From NCBI GenBank assembly GCA_965200355.1, contig OZ241351.1:248001-312000 (forward strand): a stretch of 64,000 bases of DNA. The letters run 5' to 3'. Below the pieces are notes generated by a model, which was not told the origin of the DNA, did not search any database, and saw only the letters and a program-made list of their open reading frames with translations. The stretch comes from Bin18 sp965200355 (GTDB lineage Bacteria; Desulfobacterota; Binatia; Bin18). How positions within the stretch are numbered: position 1 is the first letter of the stretch; every line of letters begins with the position of its first letter. The position numbers and the translations under genes are program-made. Shown piece after piece: positions 7,481-16,969 of the stretch.

Positions 7481-8695
7481 TTACGTCTCCCACGAGAACG
7501 CCTGCGCGGCCTGCCTCACAATCTGCTGCCCAATGGCGAGCGAAGTGGTTGCGCCGGGTGAGGGCGCGTTCAGCACGTGAATGGCGTGCGGTGAACTGGT
7601 AATGACAAAATCGTCCACCAAAGCGCCGGCAGCAGAAATCGCCTGGGCGCGCACCCCACTGCCGCCCGGTCGTAAGTCGGCTGCCCGCAGCTCAGGCAGC
7701 AAACGCTGGAGGGCGCGCAGAAAGGCCGACTTATTCAGAGAACGGTAGATCTCGCCAAGACCGGTCCGCCAGTATTGACGCGCTAGCGTCCGAAATCCTG
7801 AGAAGCGGAGCGTTTCCCAGATGTCTTGAGGAATCAGGTCGGTCCACTGATAGCCTTCTCGGGCCAAGGCCAATACCGCGTTGGGCCCGGCCTCCCTCTC
7901 CCCGGTCATGGTCCGGGTGAAATGGACGCCAAGAAACGGAAAGGCCGGGTCTGGAACCGGATAGATGAGATGATTGACCAGGGTCTGCTTGTGCGGGGCC
8001 AGGGTATAATACTCGCCTCGGAACGGCACAATCTGTAAGGGCGGCTCAGCCCCGGCCATCCGCGCGATTCGGTCACACTGGAGGCCGCCACAGTTAATGA
8101 CCACCCGCGTTCGGAGCGTAGCGGTGGCCGTCTCCACAACCAACTGACCGTCAGTGGAGACAATTTTTTGCACCGGCTGGGCACACCGAATCTCACCCCC
8201 GGCTTCTTGCACCAGGGCCGCATACCGCTCAGCCACCCGCCCATAGTCAATAATCCCGGTTTGGGGAACATATAGGGCACGCAAACCCGCGGCATGGGGT
8301 TCAATTTCCCGCAGCCGCTCGGGGCCGATCATTGCCAACCCCGCCACCCCATTGGCCGTCCCGCGCCGGTGGAGTTCCTCAAGCCGGGGGAATTCGTCCG
8401 CTGAGGTTGCCACCACGACTTTCCCACAGCGTTCATACGGGATACCGTGCTGGTCGCAGAATGCGGTCAGCAGCCCGCCGCCGCTCACACAGGTCCGGGC
8501 CTTGAGCGAGCCGGGCTTGTAGTAGATACCCGAGTGAATCACCCCGCTGTTATGACCGGTTTGATGGGTCGCCAGGCGGGGCTCCTTTTCGAGCACGCCC
8601 AGTCTGATCCGTGGGTAGTGGCGGGTAACGGTCAGGGCGGTGGCTAGTCCAAGTATTCCGCCGCCAATGATGATAAGGTCAAACTGGTCTGCCAC
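7481..8695 (-). CDS. lhgO: L-2-hydroxyglutarate oxidase/dehydrogenase
   Basis: The 404-residue FAD enzyme oxidises L-2-hydroxyglutarate to 2-oxoglutarate and feeds electrons to the membrane quinone pool. The N-terminus has the Rossmann motif IIIGGGILGLATAL (G-x-G-x-x-G), followed by the family hallmark HQTGHNSGVIHSGIYY. The C-terminal end has GPSG-like flavin contacts (NAPSPGATTSLAIG). Length matches LhgO. It is divergent from the MATE gene across a 71-bp gap that must hold both promoters. Confidence 0.93.
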   Translation of the reverse strand: MADQFDLIIIGGGILGLATALTVTRHYPRIRLGVLEKEPRLATHQTGHNSGVIHSGIYYKPGSLKARTCVSGGGLLTAFCDQHGIPYERCGKVVVATSADEFPRLEELHRRGTANGVAGLAMIGPERLREIEPHAAGLRALYVPQTGIIDYGRVAERYAALVQEAGGEIRCAQPVQKIVSTDGQLVVETATATLRTRVVINCGGLQCDRIARMAGAEPPLQIVPFRGEYYTLAPHKQTLVNHLIYPVPDPAFPFLGVHFTRTMTGEREAGPNAVLALAREGYQWTDLIPQDIWETLRFSGFRTLARQYWRTGLGEIYRSLNKSAFLRALQRLLPELRAADLRPGGSGVRAQAISAAGALVDDFVITSSPHAIHVLNAPSPGATTSLAIGQQIVRQAAQAFSWET

Positions 8696-8766
8696 TATAC
8701 CCCCAGGAACGAGATTTTTTCTTTCATCTGCCTATACAAAACCCACCCGCACTGCAAACCACTCCA

Positions 8767-10164
8767 ATGTTTACTCCCACCCGCACCGGGCTGAGCGAAA
8801 TTCTGTCCTTTGCCTTCCCGATTATTCTGTCGATGACCTCGTACACGGTAATCGGCTTTGTTGATACCTGGATGGTGGCCCAGGTCGGCACGGCTGAGGT
8901 CGCCGCGGCCATGCCGGCCGGTATTATCGCCTATACGCTGACCGCCCTGCCGCTGGGCATTGCGCAGTGCGTCAGCACCTTCGCCGCCCAGGCGCTGGGG
9001 AAGGAGCGACTTGACGAAGGCGCAATCGTTGCCTGGCAGGGGCTGTATTTGAGTGTGGTGGTCGGCCTGGCACTCTCCGCCTTGTGGCCGGTCGCTCCCT
9101 ACTTCTTTTCTCCGTTCGGACACGAGCCGGACATTATTGCGCTTGAGATTGTCTACTTCCGAGTCCGGCTGTGGGGGATAGGCTTCTCGGTTGCCATCGG
9201 GGCGCTGAGTGGCTTCTTTTACGGTATGCACCGGCCCAAGGTGCCCCTCGCCGCCACGGTGATTGCCAATATCGCCAACGTCTGTTTCGCCTACACCTTG
9301 ATCTTCGGCAAATTTGGCGCGCCGGCCCTAGGTCTCAAGGGGGCAGCCCTGGCAATGGTGTTCAGCTTTGCCGTCCAGTTCTCGGTGCTCTTTCGGGTCT
9401 TCCTCTCCCAGCCCTACGCCGACCAGTTTGCCACCCGGGCGGTCTGGAAGCCGAACTGGGCGGCGGCGCGCCGGTTGCTGCGCATCGGCTTGCCGGCCGG
9501 GACGCAGATGGCCATTGATGTCTTAGGCTGGGGGGTCTTAATTATTTTGCTGGTCGGCCAGTTTGGCAAACAGCAGCTGGCCGCCAGCAATATCACCATT
9601 CAATACATGACGGTCTCCTTTATGCCGGCGCTGGGGCTGAGCCAAGCGCTGACCGCGCTGGTCGGACGCTATATTGGAGAGGGCAAGCTCGACCTTGCCG
9701 TTCAACGCACGTATGAAACCTTCTTTCTGGCCATGCTGTATATGGCGTTGATGGGCGTCAGCTATGTCCTGTTTCGATTCTCTTTCCTGAGTTTTTTCAG
9801 TCAGGACCCGACCGTTATCCAGGTCGGCGGCAGCTTGCTGATCTGCGCGGCCCTGCTGCAAGTGTTTGACAGCATGGGCCTGACCTTTGCCGGAGCCCTG
9901 CGCGGGGCGGGCGATACCCGCTGGATTGCCGGTCTGACGCTCACGCTTTTGGTATGCGTCTTCACGCCGCTCAGCCTGGGTTCGGTGCTCTTGACCGACC
10001 TCGAATCCCTCGGACCGTGGCTGGCCGGCACCATCAACGTCTCGCTGTTTGGCTTTGGTTTATGGTGGCGCTTCTCGCGGGGCCGCTGGCGGGAGATTGA
10101 TATTTTCGCGCCGCGGCGTAAGAGAAGAGCACCCCCAACTGCCTCCGTACAGGTTGCCGACTGA
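8767..10164 (+). CDS. MATE-family multidrug/cation exporter
   Basis: The 465-residue inner-membrane protein has about 12 hydrophobic helices arranged as two MatE repeats. The N-terminal segment GLSEILSFAFPIILS and the TWMVAQVGTAEVAAAM loop are typical of MATE (NorM/DinF-like) antiporters, which export cationic compounds or drugs using a Na+ or H+ gradient. Its TGA overlaps the ATG of the following N-demethylase homologue (TGATG at 10162-10166), so translation of the pair is coupled. Confidence 0.93.
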   Translation: MFTPTRTGLSEILSFAFPIILSMTSYTVIGFVDTWMVAQVGTAEVAAAMPAGIIAYTLTALPLGIAQCVSTFAAQALGKERLDEGAIVAWQGLYLSVVVGLALSALWPVAPYFFSPFGHEPDIIALEIVYFRVRLWGIGFSVAIGALSGFFYGMHRPKVPLAATVIANIANVCFAYTLIFGKFGAPALGLKGAALAMVFSFAVQFSVLFRVFLSQPYADQFATRAVWKPNWAAARRLLRIGLPAGTQMAIDVLGWGVLIILLVGQFGKQQLAASNITIQYMTVSFMPALGLSQALTALVGRYIGEGKLDLAVQRTYETFFLAMLYMALMGVSYVLFRFSFLSFFSQDPTVIQVGGSLLICAALLQVFDSMGLTFAGALRGAGDTRWIAGLTLTLLVCVFTPLSLGSVLLTDLESLGPWLAGTINVSLFGFGLWWRFSRGRWREIDIFAPRRKRRAPPTASVQVAD

Positions 10165-11102
10165 TGACCATCTCATCCGCAGAAGTCTCCTTTCCCGCTC
10201 CGCCGGACTACGCTCCGTTTCGGGCCGGACCGTTTCGGCTCTCAATGGGGCTCATGCCGCTTGACCTCAAAGACTGGATCGAACCTGATAGCCAGTGCGC
10301 CGTCGAGCTCAAAGAGAAGGAACGCCTCCTCACCGAACGGCACGCCGCGGTCTTTGCCGCTCGGCCCGAAGCCGCCCTGGGGGCGGCTGAAACCTTGGCG
10401 CTCCTGGTTGAGCATCTGCCACGCCGGTTTCCAGCCTGGTACAGGCGGAGCGGGGGGTGGCTCGACAATTGTGCCACTGGTCAGCGCTGGGCGATTGACC
10501 CCCCGGCCTTGCATCCGCTCGACCTCGCCGGGCGGCTTATCCAGGAAGACTTGTGTCTCATGCAGCGGCAGACGCCCACCCAGGTCTACCATCTGGTTGG
10601 GGCGTCATTATGCTTTCCGACCCGCTGGCGCTTGGCGGACAAAATCGGCAAACCGCTCAATGCGATTCATGCGCCGATTCCCGGCTATGCCGAACGGCTC
10701 GCCCCGACCATGGACAAGTTTTTTGACCGGCTGAAAGTCGAGAAGCCCGTCTGGCGGCTCAACTGGAGTCTGATGGACGACCCGACCCTTTTTCAGCCGA
10801 CCGGGCATGGTCGCACAGGGGTCAATACCGACATCACGCCAGAAAATGCCGGGGACACCCTCTGGCTGCGCATGGAACGCCAGACCCTGCGCCGGCTGCC
10901 GCGCAGCCGCGATATCCTGTTCACGATCCGCGTCTACGTCAGACCCCTCGCCCATCTTGCCAGCCAGCCGGCGCGCGCCGCTCAGCTTGCCGCCGCCCTG
11001 CGCGCCCTGCCGCCCTCTATGCGGCGGTATAAAAGCCTGCCGCCATTTATGGAAGCGGCCTTGACCTGGCTGGACCGCACCACAGAGCAAGGGGCCGATT
11101 GA
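10164..11102 (+). CDS. Heme-dependent oxidative N-demethylase-like protein (DUF3445)
   Basis: The 312-residue protein matches the DUF3445 pattern: the opening PLDLKDWIEPD, the LLVEHLPRRFPAWY helix, DLCLM, and the LPRSRDILFTIRVY C-terminal region. In Pseudomonas mendocina a member is the alpha subunit of heme-dependent oxidative N-demethylase, which removes methyl groups from secondary amines; most members are untested. It starts inside the stop codon of the MATE exporter gene, suggesting that the two act on related amines (inference). No separate FMN or ferredoxin reductase subunit gene is adjacent. Confidence 0.82.
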   Translation: MTISSAEVSFPAPPDYAPFRAGPFRLSMGLMPLDLKDWIEPDSQCAVELKEKERLLTERHAAVFAARPEAALGAAETLALLVEHLPRRFPAWYRRSGGWLDNCATGQRWAIDPPALHPLDLAGRLIQEDLCLMQRQTPTQVYHLVGASLCFPTRWRLADKIGKPLNAIHAPIPGYAERLAPTMDKFFDRLKVEKPVWRLNWSLMDDPTLFQPTGHGRTGVNTDITPENAGDTLWLRMERQTLRRLPRSRDILFTIRVYVRPLAHLASQPARAAQLAAALRALPPSMRRYKSLPPFMEAALTWLDRTTEQGAD

Positions 11103-11150
11103 GGTTCAAGAGTGACGCTACGCCCGATTCTGCGCCCCTCCCTGAACCTC
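11101..11150. other. Inverted repeat after the N-demethylase gene
   Basis: GAGGTTCA (11101-11108) and TGAACCTC (11143-11150) are perfect 8-bp arms separated by 34 bp, starting at the stop codon. A T-rich run (cttttta) lies only about 20 bp further on. It may be a weak terminator or an RNA-stabilising hairpin. Confidence 0.25.
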
Positions 11151-11203
11151 CGTATCTCCCTTCGGGGCTTTTTATTCCTCTCCGCTCCCAGTAAAAGAGA
11201 GCC

Positions 11204-11695
11204 ATGAAAAATTTAACCCGTGTAGGACACCCGGTGGGCGCACTGCTCAAAACCCACGGCCACACGATTGCGGTTGCCGAGTCTTCGGCCGGCGGTTTGA
11301 TTTCCGCGGCCCTGCTGAGCGTACCGGGCGCGTCGGCGTATTTTCTAGGTGGCGGGGTGATCTATACCCATGCGGCGCGTCGGTCGCTGCTGGCCCTGCC
11401 CGACGAAGCACTGACGGGTATTCGCGCCAGCACCGAGGACTATGCGCTCCGGCTTGCCCGTCAGGTCCGGCAGCGTTTTGCCACAACCTGGGGGCTGAGT
11501 GAGACCGGGGCGACCGGCCCGACCGGCAACGCCTATGGCGACGCAGCCGGACATGCCTGTTTTGCAGTTGTCGGGCCGGTTGAGGACACCTTGACCCTGG
11601 AGACCGGCAGCCCGGACCGGGAAGCAAATATGTGGACCTTCACCCAGACCGCCCTGCACCTATTAGCCCAGGCCATTCAGAAAAGCGCCGCTTAA
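11204..11695 (+). CDS. pncC: CinA C-terminal domain protein, nicotinamide-nucleotide amidase
   Basis: The 163-residue stand-alone CinA C-terminal domain hydrolyses NMN to nicotinate mononucleotide and ammonia in pyridine nucleotide salvage. The signature VAESSAGGLISAALLSVPGAS contains the catalytic Ser region. GGGVIYTH and GLSETGATGP are the conserved downstream segments. The N-terminal MoaB-like (COG1058) domain of full CinA is absent, as in E. coli YgaD/PncC. The next gene begins 10 bp later behind a strong ribosome site that overlaps this gene's end. Confidence 0.9.
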   Translation: MKNLTRVGHPVGALLKTHGHTIAVAESSAGGLISAALLSVPGASAYFLGGGVIYTHAARRSLLALPDEALTGIRASTEDYALRLARQVRQRFATTWGLSETGATGPTGNAYGDAAGHACFAVVGPVEDTLTLETGSPDREANMWTFTQTALHLLAQAIQKSAA

Positions 11696-11705
11696 GGAGG
11701 TTGTC

Positions 11706-12179
11706 ATGTCTCACCCCATTCTGAGAACGCTCAAAACATCGCTCTGCCTGGCCTGTTGTCTTAGCCTCCTGCCCGTGGCGTCGGTCTGGGCGCAAGGCGG
11801 GGTGGGCGTGGGCGGCGACCGGCCCTCGGCCAAGACCCGACGCTTCCCGTTCAAAGTTGTCGTGACCGGCTTTCTCAATACGGACCCGGCCCCCGACGCC
11901 TTGGCGGTCATCCAGCTTGGCGTGACCGGTCATCGGGGAGACTTCCAACTCGAGGTCACGAATGTGACCGCGCCCAACTCGCCCCGGCTCACCCCACGGC
12001 AGATTTTCCTGCACCGGGCCGGCAAGCGCAAAGCCGACCTTGACGTGACCGGCCCCCGGGACATGCTCACAAAAATTGCCCAGGCCCAGCCCGGCACTCC
12101 GCTTGAGCTGACCGGCTGGTACGCCCAGCGTGACGGCGAGTTTCGACTCGAAAACGTGCGCATCGTCGGCTTTGAGTAG
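11706..12179 (+). CDS. Exported protein of unknown function
   Basis: A near-consensus Shine-Dalgarno site (AAGGAGG, ending at 11701) precedes the ATG. Residues 1-30 form a Sec signal peptide (basic start, then the hydrophobic CLACCLSLLPVASVWA, with likely cleavage after VWAQ or VWA). The mature part of about 127 residues is beta-rich, with a TGFLNTDPAPDALAVIQLGV segment and a C-terminal TGWYAQRDGEFRLENV. The closing part resembles short OB-fold-like strands, but I do not recognise a family. It presumably acts in the periplasm and may be co-transcribed with pncC. Confidence 0.72.
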   Translation: MSHPILRTLKTSLCLACCLSLLPVASVWAQGGVGVGGDRPSAKTRRFPFKVVVTGFLNTDPAPDALAVIQLGVTGHRGDFQLEVTNVTAPNSPRLTPRQIFLHRAGKRKADLDVTGPRDMLTKIAQAQPGTPLELTGWYAQRDGEFRLENVRIVGFE

Positions 12180-12308
12180 CAGTCATGGTTGATGCTCAGA
12201 CGGGCGAGGCAGCAGGTGCCTGTCAGGAAGAGCACTGAGAAACCCGCGTTTTTCCTGGTCAGAATCTTCCAAACCGACACACTCCCGAGCGGACAATAAC
12301 ACCAGGCT

Positions 12309-15300
12309 ATGACTGCTCGGCAGAAACACCATCAGGGGCAACTGAGAAAGGCGTGTGGCTGTGCAGTCGCTCTCCTGACGATTTCCCTGCTGAGTTGGGG
12401 GCTGGCCGGTGGCATACGCCGGCCCGGCGTCTTTTTCCTGTGTTTCAGCCCGGTGCGGTTGTCCCGCCGGGTGAACTGCTAGCAGTTGATCTGGACCCCC
12501 GGGCGACCGAGTTGGCCCAGCGTCTCCGCCAACATCTGGACGGCCTCCAAACGGCCACCCAACACCAGACGACCGCTCAGCTCACACGCAAACAGAGCCA
12601 CGCGCTCTCCCAACTGCGCGCTCGCAGTCAGGACAAGAGCGATATCTCGGTCTGGCTCCATCCCACAGTTGGAACGCCACGCCAGATTAAGGGCGAAGTG
12701 CTGCAACACGCCCAGTCCGGTTCCGTCTCGGGTCCCGTCGTGGGCAAAGACGCTCACGAGGCAACGGCTTGGTCATTTCTCCAGACGAATCGTGCCCTGC
12801 TCCGCCTGGACGACCCGCCGGCCGAACTCACAATGACCCGGCGGCAGACCGACGCCCTGGGCCGCACCCATCTGCGTTTTGACCAGCAGTATAAGGGCCT
12901 GCCTGTGTGGCCGGCTGAGCTGATTGTCCATCTTGACCCGAACGGCCATGTCGATTTGCTGAACGGGGTTTTCGTGCCCACCCCCAAAAAGCTCGACACG
13001 ACGCCCGCCCTCGATAAAGCCACCGCCATCGAATACGCCCGCACTGCGCTGACCGACGGCGACAAAGCCGAGGTCGCTGCATCCGAACTCATCATTTATG
13101 CTCCCGGCGACACCCCGCCCCGCCTAGCCTGGAAACTGGAGTTAGGCATCTCTCTGACTTCTCATTGGCTGGTGGTCATTGACGCCCTCAACGGCGACGA
13201 GTTGACCGCCTCTAACCAAGTCATGCACCAGAGTTATGGGAAGAAGGTTTCTGAGAGGGGCAAGGACCTGTTCGGCAGATCCCGACCGCTCAACGTATGG
13301 GAGCAAGACCGCATACGCTGGATGATTGATACCAGTAAAGATATGTTCACTCAGGAAGCTCAGGGTCCGCACGGCTGGATTCAGCGCGGAGCTATCTGGG
13401 TCCGTGATGCGCAGAACCAGGAAATCCTCAACGACGCTCCCGTCGTTCATAGAGACCCTGCGTTACCAGAGGATGACCCTCTGGGGACTTTTCTACCCGA
13501 TGCGGTCAGTGCCGCCTCCAATCTGTCTGAGGTCTACGACTATTATTGGGAGCGGCACGACCGCAATTCGTTTGACGATGAGGGCGCGTCGATTCATGCG
13601 ATTGTCCGGTATGGTCAGGACTATAAGAATGCGTTCTGGCTTCCCGGCTCGAACCTCATCGTCTTTGGCGATGGGCGTCCGTATGCCGGAGCGCTGGATA
13701 TCGTAGGCCACGAGCTGACCCACGGCGTTATCGAGCATTCGGCGAATCTGCGCTATCAAGACCAGCCGGGCGCGCTGAACGAGGCGTTTACCGACATTTT
13801 CGGCGAAATGGTCGAAGCCCGGACCGAGGGCGAGCCGGACTGGATTACCGGCCAAGACCTGACCCGCGCAGACTTGGGCCACCTCCCTCCGGGCGACCCA
13901 GACCTGGGCCGCCCGATCCGTAATATGCAAGCCCCCAATGCGTTCCTTACTCATTTCGGTCGCCCGTATCCGGCGAAAATGAGCGAGTTTTTTCGTATTC
14001 AGGAAAACAATGGTGGTATCCACATCAACAGCACTATTATCAGCCATGCCTTTTATTTACTCGCCGAGAGCCTTGACGACGCCATTGGCCTACACGCTGC
14101 TGAGAAGATTTTCTACGATGCGCTGACTCAGTATCTGGTCCAGAACTCGCAGTTTATTGATGCGCGACGGGCTTGTATTGAGGCCGCGGAAAAACGCTTT
14201 GGTTCGGAATCAATCCAAGCCCAGAAAACTGCCGAGGCGTTTGATGCCGTCGAGATTTTCGACCCCGGTCCCACCCCGGACCCGCCGGGTATCCCCAGCG
14301 TTCGCGGGTCGGATGCGACCCTCTTTGTGTATCGAGATGTCCTGGGCCAGTTCCGGCTAGGCCGGCGGGAAGCCGCTCAGGACGACGAGGGACAAGGGGT
14401 CCAGTTGGCTGAGGATATCGTGACCCGCGCCCGTCCCTCTGTCTCCCGCGATGGCGGTTTGGCCATCTTTGTCAATGCCGAAAACGACCTCTGCCTCATG
14501 AGAACCAATGGCAATGGGCAACGGTGTCTCGATGCTTCCGCCCGTGTTGCTGCGGCGACCATGGCCCCCAACGGGCAGTTGTTTGGCGTGATCTTGCTGA
14601 ATGAGCAGGGCAACCCGGACAATACGATCACCATTGTGAATATGGCAACCGGGGAGCAACGCACCTTCCTGCTGACCCCTTATGCCTATACTGGTCCCGT
14701 ACCAGACACCCTCCCCTACGCCAGTACGGTCAATTTCACGGCTGACGGGCAGTGGCTCATCTACGACGCCCTCAGTGTGGTGACTGTCAGCGGCGATGAG
14801 GCTCGCCTGATACCACGCGGACAGTGGAGCCTGTACGCCTTGCACCTACCAACCGGCAGAGGCTTTCCCCTGATTCCACCCACACGCGGCGTTCATGCTG
14901 CCTTTCCAGCCCTGGGTCAGACCAGCGATCATTTTCTGACCTTTGATGTCTTTGACGAGACTCGGAATCAATCCACGGTCTATACCGCTAATCTGAGGAC
15001 CGGAGAGATGGAGCATATTGCGACCGTAGAGGGCGGCTTTGGCACCCCTGTGTATACGGGTGACGATACGGCGCTGGTGTACTCCCAGTACGACCCCAGG
15101 GTTTCAATCGGGTCTTCCCTGGTCAGGCAACCGCTGGACCCCGACCGCCGGCTGACAAAAGAAGGGCAATCATCACTGTGGCTGGAGAATGCCGAGTTTG
15201 GCGTCATCTACCGCCGCCGTCCATCCCGCCCGGGCCTTACGGGCGTCCTGGAGAATCCTGCCCAAGGTTCGTTTCAGAGCGGTATTGGGCTGTTCTCCGG

Positions 15301-16636
15301 CTGGGTGTGTGACGCTACGCCGGGCGGGCCTGAGACACCCGAGGTGGCTGAGCGATATTTTTATGATGCGCTGGAGGGCCGCGAGTCCTCCGTAGACAAC
15401 CGGGGAAACTGGTGGGCGCGAACCGGCACGACGAATGGAACCGCCATCACAGGCCGAACGACCGTCCAGGAAGTGGTTGACCACGTCCGACGTTTCACGA
15501 TTTCGTATGTGGACGACGACGGGCACGACCGAACAGAGTTTTACGAGACGCTTCTGGGTGCGAGCGGTATATTCACTATCGACATCGGTCAGGTACGGCT
15601 AAGCTGGCCCATTACCGGTTTGTTCAAAAGCACCCTGCCGCCACCACCGCGCAGCCCGGCAGGAACAGTCATCCCGCCAAGAATCACCCTCGATGTCGAG
15701 CCAGGCGCGACCGTGAGCAATCAGGACGGCTCGCCCTGGGAACCCGGACCCCTGACCCAGACCCTGGACGAACTGGGACGAGATATGTATGTCGTCAACA
15801 TTGTGGAGCCTTACGTTCCAGGCGCTTCCACGGTATCGACGGTGGAGATTGAAATTGACGGCACGACCCGCCTTCAGGCCGCCTATGGCACCATTCGGCG
15901 TGACACCGCTGGCGTTTGCGCCGATAGCCAGAGCGGATTCGGCCTGTTGTTCAACTGGAATCTGCTGGGTGACGGCCCGCATACGGTGCGCGCCTTTGCC
16001 GATGGGATAGAGTTCGGGAGCGCCAGGTTTACCGTGACAACACTCGGAACCGAGTTCCTGACCGGAGTCAGTCAAAGTCATCCTTTGAACGACTTTCCAC
16101 ACCTCGGCGATTCGGATGTTCATCTCGTCTGGCAACAGGCGTCGCAGAACTTTATGATTACGCGGCCCCCACATACTCCCACGGCGGGCGGTTCCGCTCC
16201 CTCCCGCACCCGAGCGTTCAGGGGGCCGGGGGTGTTGGAAATTCCATCCCCCGGCTCGTTCCAGAGCGGGATTGGGCTCTTCTCTGGCTGGGTGTGTGAC
16301 GCCTCGCAGATTGAAATTGAAATCAACAGGACGCGCTTGCAGGCTGGGTATGGCACCATTCGTGAGGATACGGCGGGCGTCTGTGGCGATACGAACAACG
16401 GCTTTGGCCTGTTGTTTAACTGGAATCTGCTGGGCGACGGCCCGCATACGGTGCGCGCCTTTGCCGACGGGTTGGAGTTTGACAGCACGACGTTTACCGT
16501 GACCACGCTCGGAACCGAGTTCTTGACTGGAATCCGTAGGGTTGTGACGGTCCCAAACTTTCCAGAACGGGGCGAATCCATGACGCTACGCTGGCAGGAG
16601 TCCATGCAGAACTTTGTGATTACCGGGGTGGAGTAG
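12309..16636 (+). CDS. Secreted thermolysin-like M4 metalloprotease with propeller-like and C-terminal repeat modules (apparent frameshift near the start)
   Basis: A signal peptide is encoded from the ATG at 12309 (hydrophobic core CGCAVALLTISLLSWGLAG), but that frame stops at about 12482. The rest of the protein continues in the frame 12353-16636 (1427 codons). One extra G in the G5 run at 12397-12401 would join the two. Numbered from the 12353 frame, an FTP/PepSY-like propeptide occupies about 50-270. The M4 peptidase follows, with H453ELTH457 and Glu477 24 residues on, exactly as in thermolysin, and GGIHINS as the transition-state His region. Residues of about 640-960 look like a WD40/TolB-type beta-propeller. 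From about 965 on there are two copies of a 'GSFQSGIGLFSGWVCDA ... FLTG' module. It is secreted and probably a surface or extracellular protease. Confidence 0.85.
15248..16162 (+). repeat. C-terminal module copy A of the M4 protease (split by an insertion)
   Basis: The module opens with GSFQSGIGLFSGWVCDA (15248-15316). It is then interrupted by about 175 unrelated residues and resumes at 15842 with VEIEIDGTTRLQAAYGTI, ending in QNFMIT (about 16162). Compared with copy B, the two halves join without loss, so the intervening segment looks like an insertion into a module. Confidence 0.7.
16235..16633 (+). repeat. C-terminal module copy B of the M4 protease (uninterrupted)
   Basis: This is one continuous module: GSFQSGIGLFSGWVCDA, then IEIEINRTRLQAGYGTI, DTAGVCGDTNNGFGLL, GDGPHTVRAFADG, TVTTLGTEFLTG and QNFVIT. 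The stretch coding for GLLFNWNLLGDGPHTVRAFADG is almost identical to copy A at the DNA level, which implies recent duplication or gene conversion. Confidence 0.75.
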
Positions 16637-16639
16637 GGC

Positions 16640-16897
16640 TCAGTGCTGACGGGTCCCGGCTAAAATGGCTGCCACCCGTTCCTCCGTCCGGTCGGAGGAT
16701 TCTTTGACTTTCAGTAAAATCTGCCCTATTTCCCGCAACATAGCCTGTGACTCACGCAACATGGCCTGCGACTCCTGATGCTGACGGGCCGAGTCCTGCT
16801 TGGCCAAGACCACGAGTTGCGCCAGATATTTGGTCTGCTTGGCTAAGGCTTTGTCGTTGTCTTCCAGCGTATTCAGCTTGTGTAATAGCTTGTCCAT
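16640..16897 (-). CDS. Small coiled-coil protein, hypothetical
   Basis: This is an 85-residue, Gln/Lys/Glu-rich, almost entirely helical product with heptad spacing of Leu/Ile/Val and a short internal duplication (QESQAMLR then ESQAMLR). There is no signal peptide or known domain. It starts 3 bp from the convergent protease stop and lies downstream of the GST gene on the same strand. A structural or adaptor role is plausible but unsupported. The lack of a clear homologue keeps confidence moderate. Confidence 0.5.
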   Translation of the reverse strand: MDKLLHKLNTLEDNDKALAKQTKYLAQLVVLAKQDSARQHQESQAMLRESQAMLREIGQILLKVKESSDRTEERVAAILAGTRQH

Positions 16898-16969
16898 TTT
16901 TTGTGGACATTGGTCTGGTTGACGGCCATAGCAGTACTCCGTTTCGCGGCCAGCGTCCGTGGAACCGGC

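Noticed and set aside
15599..16447. 282-codon minus-strand frame opposite the protease repeats, itself repetitive
   Set aside because: Its internal repeats are just the reverse reading of the two module copies of the protease.
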